DNA of 64,000 nt from Pseudomonas shahriarae (lineage in GTDB: Bacteria > Pseudomonadota > Gammaproteobacteria > Pseudomonadales > Pseudomonadaceae): contig NZ_CP077085.1 of assembly GCF_014268455.2 (NCBI RefSeq), forward strand, positions 4,629,001 through 4,693,000, read 5' to 3'. Positions 54,741-64,000 of the stretch are shown here, piece by piece (the stretch's first letter is position 1; each line of letters opens with the position of its first letter). A program made the translations under genes and the position numbers. The notes under the pieces were generated by a model, which was not told where the DNA came from, ran no database searches, and saw only the letters and a list, made by a program, of their open reading frames with translations.

Positions 54741-55745
54741 TCATTTCCGGGAAAACTCGACAAATGTCGCCAGCACTTGCTCGATCTGCGCCCGGCTGAC
54801 GTCCAGGTGCGTGACCATGCGCAGGCGCGGCGCGGTGCTCAACTTGATCCCACGGGCCTCGGCAAACGCCTTCAGGGCCTGGGCCTGCTCGCCGATCTGC
54901 ACGTAGACCATATTGGTCTGCACCGGCTCCACGCTGTAGCCGGCCTTGCGCAGCTCGTCGCCCAGCCAGTGGGCATTGGCATGGTCGTCGGCCAGGCGCG
55001 CCACCTGATGGTCCAGGGCATACAGCCCGGCCGCCGCCAGCGAGCCGGCCTGGCGCATGCCGCCGCCGACCATCTTGCGCAAACGACGGGCCTTGGCGAT
55101 CAACGCACTGGAGCCACACAGCACCGAGCCAACCGGCGCGCCAAGGCCCTTGGACAGGCACACCGAAACCGAATCGAAATGCTGGGTAATCTCCCGGGCA
55201 TCCACGCCCAGCTTGACGGCCGCGTTGTACAGGCGCGCGCCGTCCAGGTGCAGGGCCAGGCCGTGCTCACGGGTAAATGCGCGGGCAGCGGCCAGGTAGC
55301 TGATGGGCAAGACTTTGCCCTGCATGGTGTTTTCCAGGGCCAACAGCCGGGTGCGGGCGAAGTGGAAGTCGTCCGGCTTGATCGCTTCTGCGACCTGGGC
55401 CAGGTCCAGCGAACCGTCGGCCTGGACTTCCAGGGGCTGCGGCTGGATCGAACCCAGCACCGCCGCGCCGCCGCCTTCGTATTTGTAGGTGTGGGCCTGC
55501 TGGCCGACGATGTATTCCTCGCCCCGCTCGCAGTGGGCCATCAGCGCCAACAGGTTGCTCATGGTGCCGGTAGGCACGAACAGCGCCGCAGCGAAGCCCA
55601 GGCGCTTGGCCAGTTCGGCTTCCAGCAGGTTGACGCTGGGGTCTTCACCGTAGACATCATCGCCGCTGGGGGCGTCGGCCATGGCAGCTCGCATGCCAGG
55701 GGTGGGTTGGGTCACGGTGTCACTACGAAGATCAATAACCGACAT
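54741..55745 (-). CDS. ltaE: Low-specificity L-threonine aldolase
   Basis: A 334-residue PLP enzyme cleaving L-threonine and L-allo-threonine to glycine and acetaldehyde. Signature segments are [19 protein letters not shown] at the start, [25 protein letters not shown] and the PLP lysine in [14 protein letters not shown]. Fold type I, tetramer. The ATG at 55745 follows AGAGGCAG; a TTG one codon before is possible. It is transcribed alone, away from the FMN riboswitch unit. Confidence 0.92.
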   Translation of the reverse strand: MSVIDLRSDTVTQPTPGMRAAMADAPSGDDVYGEDPSVNLLEAELAKRLGFAAALFVPTGTMSNLLALMAHCERGEEYIVGQQAHTYKYEGGGAAVLGSIQPQPLEVQADGSLDLAQVAEAIKPDDFHFARTRLLALENTMQGKVLPISYLAAARAFTREHGLALHLDGARLYNAAVKLGVDAREITQHFDSVSVCLSKGLGAPVGSVLCGSSALIAKARRLRKMVGGGMRQAGSLAAAGLYALDHQVARLADDHANAHWLGDELRKAGYSVEPVQTNMVYVQIGEQAQALKAFAEARGIKLSTAPRLRMVTHLDVSRAQIEQVLATFVEFSRK

Positions 55746-55933
55746 CAAATCTGCCTCTGCGAGTGGGGAATTCCCTGTTGTAACCGATTACTGCGGGCAT
55801 CACCGGCAAATATCAAGCCGGCTCCTGAATGGAGCTGCCAGCAAACCTGTCGATAGTCGATATTAACAAGCACCCTATGCAGTTTTTCGAAATGTATGGT
55901 AAAAACTCTCCGCCGCCAGGGTTCTGGCGGCAA

Positions 55934-56100
55934 CGTTCTCAGGGCGGGGTGTAATTCCCCACCGGCGGTAATTGCGCGCAATGCGCATAGCCCGCGAGCG
56001 CTTGGCGCCTCGAACTGCTCACGCAGGACGGCGGCAAGGTCAGCAGACCCGGTGTGATCCCGGGGCCGACGGTCATAGTCCGGATGAAGAGAGAACGGGA
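55934..56100 (+). ncRNA. FMN riboswitch (RFN element)
   Basis: The conserved core is complete: GTTCTCAGGGCGGGGTG at the 5' side, ATTCCCCACCGGCGGTAAT, then CAGCAGACCCGGTG, and the closing AGTCCGGATGAAGAGAGAAC. It lies directly ahead of a lumazine synthase gene. A CCTGTTT / AAACAGG hairpin at 56184-56204 covers the ribosome-binding site AGGAG (56202-56206), suggesting control of translation. Confidence 0.95.
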
Positions 56101-56213
56101 TTGGCGCCTAAGGGCCGAACGCTGATGGCATGCCTGCATGCTCCAGCCGCTCGCACCCTTAAATCCCATTCGATTCATAACGCCCTGTTTTTTTCATAAA
56201 CAGGAGTCAGAAC

Positions 56214-56723
56214 ATGCAACCCACCGCAATCGACAGCAAGAGCAAAAACCACCACGGTGAGCGCGTCGCGTTTATCCAGGCTTGCTGGCACAAAGATATT
56301 GTTGATCAAAGCCGTAAAGGCTTCCTCGCCGAAATGCTCGTCCAGGGCTACCAGGAGTCGGATATCGACTTCTTTGAAGTCGGCGGCGCCTTTGAAATGC
56401 CCCTGCACGCCAAGCTGCTGGCCAAGTCCGGCCGTTACGCCGGCATCGTCGCTGCCGCCCTGGTGGTGGACGGCGGGATCTATCGCCATGAGTTCGTCGC
56501 GCAATCGGTGGTCAGCGGCCTGATGCAGGTGCAGTTGGAAACCGAAGTGCCGGTGTTCTCGGTGTCCCTCACGCCGCATCATTTCCACGCGGGCAGCGAG
56601 CACCACAACTTCTTCTTTGAGCACTTTGTGCACAAGGGCAAGGAAGCCGCGCAGACCTGCGCCGACACCCTGCACAAGATCCGCGCGATCCGTCGCAATG
56701 AGCCGCGTGCTGTAGCGGTTTAA
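56214..56723 (+). CDS. ribH: Lumazine synthase, RibH2-like
   Basis: A 169-residue 6,7-dimethyl-8-ribityllumazine synthase, penultimate step of riboflavin synthesis. Matching segments are VAFIQACWHKDIVDQSRKGF, the substrate site EVGGAFEMPLHAKLLAKSG, ALVVDGGIYRHEFVAQSVVSGLM and VPVFSVSLTPHHFH (the catalytic His region). The divergent motifs and extended N-terminus resemble type II (Brucella-like, decameric) enzymes rather than the usual RibH. It is controlled by the FMN riboswitch upstream. Genomes with this copy normally also have a second ribH in the rib operon. Confidence 0.88.
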   Translation: MQPTAIDSKSKNHHGERVAFIQACWHKDIVDQSRKGFLAEMLVQGYQESDIDFFEVGGAFEMPLHAKLLAKSGRYAGIVAAALVVDGGIYRHEFVAQSVVSGLMQVQLETEVPVFSVSLTPHHFHAGSEHHNFFFEHFVHKGKEAAQTCADTLHKIRAIRRNEPRAVAV

Positions 56724-56740
56724 GCGACACTGCAAAGCAA

Positions 56741-56832
56741 ATGTGGGAGCGGGCTTGCTCGCGAAGGCGGAGTGTCAGTCAATACCTGTATGACTGATCC
56801 ACCGCTTTCGCGAGCAAGCCCGCTCCCACATT
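56741..56832. repeat. REP doublet
   Basis: Inverted ATGTGGGAGCGGGCTTGCTCGCGAA arms around ~40 bases, between ribH and astE. Confidence 0.88.
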
Positions 56833-56853
56833 CGACCGAGTCAGTCTCGGGGT

Positions 56854-57858
56854 TCAGGCCAGGCCAACATCTGTGGTCGGCACAATCAATATCCCCGCCC
56901 GCAAGCCATTCTTGACCTTCGGATTGGGGAAGATGATGCGCGCACCCTCCTCCTCGATCACCCAGCGGGTCTTGGCGATGTCTTCGGCCAGCAGATAGCC
57001 CTTCTCCAGCTCTGAAAAGTTCTCCACGTCCGCCGGCAAATGCAGGGTGAAGGCGTCGCTGTGCTTGATAACTTCCCGCGCCACGCTGAACAACTTCAGG
57101 CCGTCCAGGCCCTCGGTGGCCGGCTCGTTACCTTCGATGATCTGCTTGAGACGGGTTTCCAGGCGCGACACATCCACCCCCTGGTTCTGCCCAAATGGCC
57201 GGGCCTTGCCCAGCTCCAGGGTGAACGACTCGGCGCCCAGTTGCTCGTAGGTAAACGCGGTGAAGGTGATGGAGGTCTTGTTCTGCAACAGCACCGCCTC
57301 CATGCCAGCCGCACGTAAACGGGCCAGTTCGGCGCGTGAGTGCTGACGGCCTTCTTTGAAGGGGTACAGGGCGAACTGTTCGATCTTCGAGCCACGGATG
57401 GCCGTGTGCAGGTCGTAGTGCAAGCGGCTACGGCCGGGCACGCTGAAGAAGGTGCGGGCCAACTGCTCAAGCTCGGCGGCACGCATGGCTTCAGGGCCGA
57501 TGCTTTGTTCGTGACGGCCGTTGAACAGCCGGTTGACGTCCTGCTCGAGATAACGCTCGCCGCGGCGTATGGCCTCGGGGTTGCCGAACAGGAACAGAAT
57601 ACGGGTGCGAGGCTTGATCTCCCCACGGGCAATGCCATGCAACAAGCGGTCGGCCAATTCGATCGGCGCGGTTTCGTTGCCATGGATACCGGACGACAGC
57701 AGCACATCGGCGCCGTTGTCCCGGGCTTCGGGAGGCCGCACTTCAAGGGCGCCCTCACTGAGCCAGCGCATCTGCACGCCGTCGACAGTCAGTTGAATTT
57801 TTTGCGCCGGTTCACGACCGGCGAGGGTCAGTTCAAGCAGTTTGCCGAGGGCGAGCAT
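56854..57858 (-). CDS. astE: Succinylglutamate desuccinylase
   Basis: A 334-residue zinc carboxypeptidase-like enzyme, last step of the arginine succinyltransferase pathway: succinylglutamate to succinate and glutamate. Zinc ligands lie in [13 protein letters not shown] (H and E) and in the [10 protein letters not shown] segment (H); the catalytic Glu is in [12 protein letters not shown]. It is the last gene of the operon, 12 bases after a small gene. Length matches the family. Confidence 0.93.
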   Translation of the reverse strand: MLALGKLLELTLAGREPAQKIQLTVDGVQMRWLSEGALEVRPPEARDNGADVLLSSGIHGNETAPIELADRLLHGIARGEIKPRTRILFLFGNPEAIRRGERYLEQDVNRLFNGRHEQSIGPEAMRAAELEQLARTFFSVPGRSRLHYDLHTAIRGSKIEQFALYPFKEGRQHSRAELARLRAAGMEAVLLQNKTSITFTAFTYEQLGAESFTLELGKARPFGQNQGVDVSRLETRLKQIIEGNEPATEGLDGLKLFSVAREVIKHSDAFTLHLPADVENFSELEKGYLLAEDIAKTRWVIEEEGARIIFPNPKVKNGLRAGILIVPTTDVGLA

Positions 57859-57870
57859 AGAGCAGCTTCC

Positions 57871-58161
57871 TTAGTGGTTGCAGCCTGGGCCGTGGACGTG
57901 ATCGTCGTCATCACCTTCAACGTCGGCCGGTTCCATTTCCAGTTGCAGGCTCATCAGGTTGGTCGCCAGGGGGCGCATCAGCAGGTTGGCGTATTCGGCA
58001 TCACCCTCTTCCACGTCCACGCCGATCAGCAGTTGGCCACGGCCGTCGTGCTGGATCCAGATTTCCTTGCCCTGCCACACCACGGCGAGGCGGGTGCAGG
58101 AGGTTTCCAGCTGGGTGCCGTCGGTGTCTTCAAGGATCAGCTTCAGGGTATCGGTGGTCAT
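57871..58161 (-). CDS. Small acidic protein with His/Asp-rich end
   Basis: A 96-residue protein that I do not recognise beyond its habitual place between astB and astE in pseudomonads. Residues 1-75 look like a small beta-rich domain (RLAVVWQGKEIWIQHDGRGQLLIGVDVEEGDAEYANLL). The last ~20 residues are acidic with HVHGPGCNH at the end, a possible metal-binding tail. It is 12 bases before astE and 23 after astB, so it is in the operon. Function is unknown. Confidence 0.75.
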   Translation of the reverse strand: MTTDTLKLILEDTDGTQLETSCTRLAVVWQGKEIWIQHDGRGQLLIGVDVEEGDAEYANLLMRPLATNLMSLQLEMEPADVEGDDDDHVHGPGCNH

Positions 58162-58184
58162 AAATAAGTCTCAGCCGTGGGGCT

Positions 58185-59531
58185 TTAATTGATCTGGAAA
58201 GGATAAACCGAGCCCAGTTTAAGGATTTGCGTCAGTTCATCCAATGCCGTGCGACATTCGAGCAGCAACTGCGGGTCAGCCAGGTCGGTTTCGCGCAGGC
58301 TGTCGCGGTAGTGCTTGCCGACCCATTGGGTCAACGTTTCATACAGCGGTGCCGTCATGATAACCCCTGGGTTGACCGCCGCCAGTTCAGCCTCCTTCAG
58401 CGCCACGCGCAAACGCAGGCAGGCCGGGCCGCCGCCGTTCTGCATGCTCTGCTTGAGGTCGAAGACTTTCACTTCGCCGATCGGCCCACCGGAACGGGTC
58501 AGGCTTTGCAGGTAGTGCCAGACGCGCTCGTTGTTGTGGCACTCTTCGGGCACGATCAACAGCATCGAACCGTCGGCGCGGCTCAGCAACTGGCTGTTGA
58601 ACAGGTAAGAGCGCACGGCGTCTTCGACGCTGACCAGGGCGCGGGGCACGCAGATCGCCTGGAAGTTGCCGCCAACCTTGCCCAGCTTGGCCTGCAGCTC
58701 AGCCAGCATTTGCTCGGTATTGAGGAACGCATCCTCGTGATAGAACAACACTTCGCCGTTGCCCACCGCGATCACATCATTGTGGAACACACCGGCATCA
58801 ATCACGGCCGGGTTCTGCTGGCCGTAGACCACACCGTCATCCTGCAGGCCATGCAAGCGCGCAACCGCCTGGGACGCTTCGAGGGTCTGGCGCGCCGGGT
58901 ACTTTTGCGGCGCCGGGTAACGGGTGTCGAACGCACTGCGCCCAAACACAAAAAACTCCACGCCCGCCTCGCCATATTCGCGGCAGAAACGCGTGTGGTT
59001 AGCCGCGCCTTCGTCACCGAACTGCGCCACGGCCGGCAACGCGGCGTGGTGGGCGAAGTGCTTCTGGTCAGCAAACATGGCCCCCAGCACGCGGCTGGTG
59101 GTCGGGTGTTCGATGCTGCGGTGGTATTTGCAGTTGAGGTTGGCGGCGGTGAAATGCACGCGGCCGTCGGCCGTGTCGGCACTCGGGCTGACCGTGGCGG
59201 CGTTGGCCACCCACATGCTCGATGCGGAACAACTGGCCACCAGTAACGGCATGGCTTGCTTGGCCGCCTGCTGGATCACCTGGGCGTCGCTACCGGCAAA
59301 GCCAAGGCGGCGCAATGCGCCCACATCCGGGCGTTCCTGGGGGGCGAGCACGCCTTGCACAAAGCCCATGTCCATCAGGGCTTTCATTTTCGCCAGGCCC
59401 TGCAACGCCGCTTCCTTGGGGTTGGAAGATTGCTGGCTGTTGCTCTGGGACGCGACGTTGCCGTAGGACAAACCGCCGTAGTTATGGGTCGGCCCCACGA
59501 GACCGTCAAAATTGACTTCACAGGATTTCAT
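58185..59531 (-). CDS. astB: N-succinylarginine dihydrolase
   Basis: A 448-residue enzyme of the amidinotransferase (pentein) fold that removes two ammonia from succinylarginine. Signature segments are [21 protein letters not shown] at the N-terminus, [16 protein letters not shown], the catalytic H region [16 protein letters not shown], and [12 protein letters not shown] near the end with the catalytic Cys. The ATG at 59531 gives the usual family start and length. Confidence 0.94.
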   Translation of the reverse strand: MKSCEVNFDGLVGPTHNYGGLSYGNVASQSNSQQSSNPKEAALQGLAKMKALMDMGFVQGVLAPQERPDVGALRRLGFAGSDAQVIQQAAKQAMPLLVASCSASSMWVANAATVSPSADTADGRVHFTAANLNCKYHRSIEHPTTSRVLGAMFADQKHFAHHAALPAVAQFGDEGAANHTRFCREYGEAGVEFFVFGRSAFDTRYPAPQKYPARQTLEASQAVARLHGLQDDGVVYGQQNPAVIDAGVFHNDVIAVGNGEVLFYHEDAFLNTEQMLAELQAKLGKVGGNFQAICVPRALVSVEDAVRSYLFNSQLLSRADGSMLLIVPEECHNNERVWHYLQSLTRSGGPIGEVKVFDLKQSMQNGGGPACLRLRVALKEAELAAVNPGVIMTAPLYETLTQWVGKHYRDSLRETDLADPQLLLECRTALDELTQILKLGSVYPFQIN

Positions 59532-59615
59532 CGGCGAGGCTCCACGAACATCTGTTTTTATAGGCATCAAAGGTCTTCAACACACCACAAATCTGTCTCT
59601 GCAAACCCGATCAAT

Positions 59616-59703
59616 TGTAGGAGCTGGCTTGCCTGCGATGGCATCCCCTCAATCTGACTGAAAGATCGAGGTGCCCGCATCGCAGGCAAGCCAGCTCCCA
59701 CAC
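59616..59703. repeat. REP doublet inside the ast operon
   Basis: TGTAGGAGCTGGCTTGCCTGCGATG and its inverted copy, around ~40 bases, in the astD-astB gap. Such a structure may shield the upstream mRNA from decay. Confidence 0.88.
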
Positions 59704-59719
59704 AAGCCAGCTGCCACAT

Positions 59720-62211
<2,492 letters not shown>

Positions 62212-62262
62212 GCTATCTCCTCAAACGGGCCGCTGGCTGCAGCCACCCGCGAAACTCTGCTT

Positions 62263-63282
62263 TTAAACCGCGACCAGACGCACGCTGGCGCCTTCGCCGA
62301 CGCCCAGGGCTTCGGCCGCTTCCAAGTCCAAGGTCACGGGCTTGCCCGGCGCGTAGTCCAGTTCGAGCATGACCGCGCGGTAATCCTGCAACTGCGCGTT
62401 GCTCACCAGGTACTGGCGGCCGACGCCCTTGACCATCTCGCCGATCTTCACCGGCACCACGCGGCTCTGGGCGATCGAACGAATGCCCGAGACCCGTGCA
62501 TGCAGGGTCGGGCCACCGTCGAAGATGTCGATGTAATGGTCGGTTTCAAAGCCTTCGCGCATCAGGATGTCGAAGGTGATCTGCGCACGCGGGTGTACCT
62601 GGCCCATGGCTTCCTGGGCTTCGTCGGGCAACAGCGGCACGTAGATTGGGTAGTGCGGCATCAGTTCGGCAAGGAAGGTGCGGCTCTTCAACCCGCACAG
62701 GCGCTCGGCGGCAGCATAGTTGAGGTCGAAGAAGTTGCGGCCGATGGCGTCCCAGAACGGCGAGTCACCGTTCTCATCGCTGTAGCCGACAATCTCGGTC
62801 ACCACCGAATCGGCAAACCGCTCCGGGTGGCTGGCGACAAACAACAGGCGGCCACGGGAGTTGAGTTCCGACCAGGCCGACCCCACCAGCTCCGGCACCA
62901 CATAGAAGCTGGTCAGCAAGCTGTTGCCGGTCAGGTCGTGGCACTGGGACAGGACGTGAATCTTGTTGTGGATCTTCAGTTCACGGGAGGCGTGGACGAA
63001 GGTCTCGTTGCGAAAGCTGTAGAACGGCTCGGAATAACCGGCCGAGGCGACGATGGCCGAACAGCCCACCAGCTTGCCGGCAACGGTGTCTTCGAGAACA
63101 AAGAAATAGCTTTCTTCGCCGTTGAAACTCACTTCGGCGGCGAAGGACGCTTCGCTGGCGGCGATTTTGTCGCTCAGGCGTTCAACGTCATCCGGCAGGG
63201 AGGTGACACCAATCGGGCTGTCCGCAGCCAGACGCTGTACCTCGCCCAGATCAGCCATTTGCGCGGGGCGCATCACCAGCAT
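62263..63282 (-). CDS. aruF: Arginine/ornithine N-succinyltransferase, alpha subunit
   Basis: A 339-residue AstA-family protein (MLVMRPAQMADLGEVQRLAADSP). Matching family segments are LTGNSLLTSFYVVPELVGSAWSELNSRGRLLFVASHPERF and FFDLNYAAAERLCGLKSRTFLAELMPHYPIYVPLLP. It transfers succinyl from succinyl-CoA to arginine or ornithine, together with AruG. The ATG at 63282 has AAGGAGTGA upstream. Confidence 0.93.
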   Translation of the reverse strand: MLVMRPAQMADLGEVQRLAADSPIGVTSLPDDVERLSDKIAASEASFAAEVSFNGEESYFFVLEDTVAGKLVGCSAIVASAGYSEPFYSFRNETFVHASRELKIHNKIHVLSQCHDLTGNSLLTSFYVVPELVGSAWSELNSRGRLLFVASHPERFADSVVTEIVGYSDENGDSPFWDAIGRNFFDLNYAAAERLCGLKSRTFLAELMPHYPIYVPLLPDEAQEAMGQVHPRAQITFDILMREGFETDHYIDIFDGGPTLHARVSGIRSIAQSRVVPVKIGEMVKGVGRQYLVSNAQLQDYRAVMLELDYAPGKPVTLDLEAAEALGVGEGASVRLVAV

Positions 63283-63352
63283 GGTGTCACTCCTTAACTC
63301 GAAAACTTCATAAAAAAATGCCGGACACCAAACCTGGAATCACCCAGGTTCC

Positions 63353-63446
63353 AATGTGGCAGCGGGCTTGCCCGCGATTGCGGTGGGCCAGTCACAACAA
63401 CGTCGACTGACAGATCGCTATCGCGGGCAAGCCCGCTCCCACATTT
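63353..63446. repeat. REP doublet between aruC and aruF
   Basis: AATGTGGCAGCGGGCTTGCCCGCGA and an inverted GCGGGCAAGCCCGCTCCCACATT, around ~40 bases. The left arm has one change (GTGGC for GTGGG). Confidence 0.85.
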
Positions 63447-63476
63447 GATCCGGTTCGTTAGATAAATGTGTATCTA

Positions 63477-64000
63477 TCAGGCTTGCGTCAGTGTTTTTAC
63501 AGCACGCTCAAAACGATCCAGCCCTTCAGTGATATCCGCATCTTCCACCACCAGGCTCGGCGCAAAGCGCACCACGTCCGGGCCGGCTTGCAGGATCATC
63601 AGGTTCTCTTTCTCGGCCGCGTTGAACACGTCCTTGGCCTTGCCTTTGAAGGCGTCGCTCAATACGCAACCGAGCAGCAGGCCCATGCCACGCACCTGGG
63701 TGAAGATCCCGTATTTCTGGCCGATCTGCTCCAGGCGGGCCTTGAACAGGTCGTGCTTGGCATTCACGCCGGCCAGCACCTCAGGGGTGTTGATCACGTC
63801 GATCACCGCTTCCGCCACCGCGCATGCCAGCGGGTTGCCGCCGTAGGTGGTGCCGTGGGTGCCGACCACCAGGTGCTTGGCCAGGTCTTCACGGGTCAGC
63901 ATCGCGGCAATCGGGAAACCACCGCCCAGGCTCTTGGCGCTGGTAAGGATGTCAGGCACCACGCCGTAGTGCTGGTAGGCAAACAGATGGCCGCTGCGGC
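63477..64000 (-). CDS. aruC: Acetyl/succinylornithine aminotransferase, C-terminal part
   Basis: The 3' end of a class III PLP aminotransferase; the start lies beyond the right edge. The visible 174 residues include GVVPDILTSAKSLGGGFPIAAML with the PLP lysine, GTHGTTYGGNPLACAVA, and the C-terminal domain LLLGCVLSDAFKGKAKDVFNAAEKENLMILQAGPDVVRFAPSL. In the aru operon it converts succinylornithine to the semialdehyde and can also act in arginine synthesis. It is the first gene of aruCFGDBE. Confidence 0.93.
   Translation of the reverse strand, partial: RSGHLFAYQHYGVVPDILTSAKSLGGGFPIAAMLTREDLAKHLVVGTHGTTYGGNPLACAVAEAVIDVINTPEVLAGVNAKHDLFKARLEQIGQKYGIFTQVRGMGLLLGCVLSDAFKGKAKDVFNAAEKENLMILQAGPDVVRFAPSLVVEDADITEGLDRFERAVKTLTQA

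Overview
The window looks like chromosome from a Pseudomonas of the fluorescens group. The gene content and order fit this: comEC-gacS-ldhA, phoPQ, nrdA with a two-component pair beside it, flgBCDE-cheR-cheV-flgAMNZ, amrZ, alaS-lysC-csrA and the aru/ast arginine succinyltransferase operon. It also carries many REP doublets of the GTGGGAGCTGGCTTGCCTGCGAT and GTGGGAGCGGGCTTGCTCGCGAA types, and its codon use is GC-rich. No CRISPR array, rRNA or prophage is visible.

Layout. 1-5.4 kb: comEC (cut by the window edge), a DUF2062 protein, the global sensor kinase gacS and ldhA. 5.4-11.5 kb: small housekeeping genes (zinc-ribbon-like protein, META lipoprotein, TlpA thioredoxin, ArsC-like reductase, wrbA, DUF2069, a Tag-like glycosylase, ttcA, Yip1 protein, SprT). 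11.5-13.7 kb: a roughly 0.9-kb inverted-repeat element split by an intact IS110-family (IS1111-type) insertion sequence. 13.7-17.8 kb: a CaiB-type CoA transferase, dctA with a sigma-54 promoter, and a divergent AraC-type regulator, with palindromic sites between them. 17.8-23.1 kb: phoQ-phoP, a Sfp-type phosphopantetheinyl transferase and an rstBA-like pair. 23.1-26.8 kb: a long structured leader and nrdA.

26.9-37 kb: a flagellar and chemotaxis block (flgBCDE, cheR, cheV, flgA, flgM, flgN, flgZ). Two paralogous genes lie on either side of flgBCDE. Both encode proteins with a Gly-Asn-Cys...His core, and each has an hrp-box promoter (GGAAC-N-N16-CCAC-NN-A). They are strong candidates for type III secretion effectors and are the most notable content of the window. 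37-45.9 kb: an MFS transporter and a stress/low-oxygen cluster (MBL-fold ribonuclease-like protein, GNAT, two tandem-domain universal stress proteins, alcohol dehydrogenase, MgtC/DUF4010 protein). Four Anr/FNR-type boxes sit in this cluster's promoters.

46-50.5 kb: tRNA-Arg(CCT), two small membrane proteins, amrZ, mgtE, two tandem tRNA-Arg(ACG), tRNA-Ser(GCT) and csrA/rsmA. 50.6-56.7 kb: lysC, alaS, a threonine aldolase, and an FMN riboswitch ahead of a lumazine synthase. 56.8-64 kb: the arginine succinyltransferase operon on the minus strand (aruC-F-G-astD-astB-small gene-astE), with aruC cut by the window edge.

The window holds both ends of the Gac/Rsm pathway (gacS and csrA/rsmA), plus the lifestyle regulators AmrZ, PhoPQ and FlgZ. 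This is typical of a plant-associated pseudomonad. Functions are assigned from motifs and remembered family features; no database search was run.
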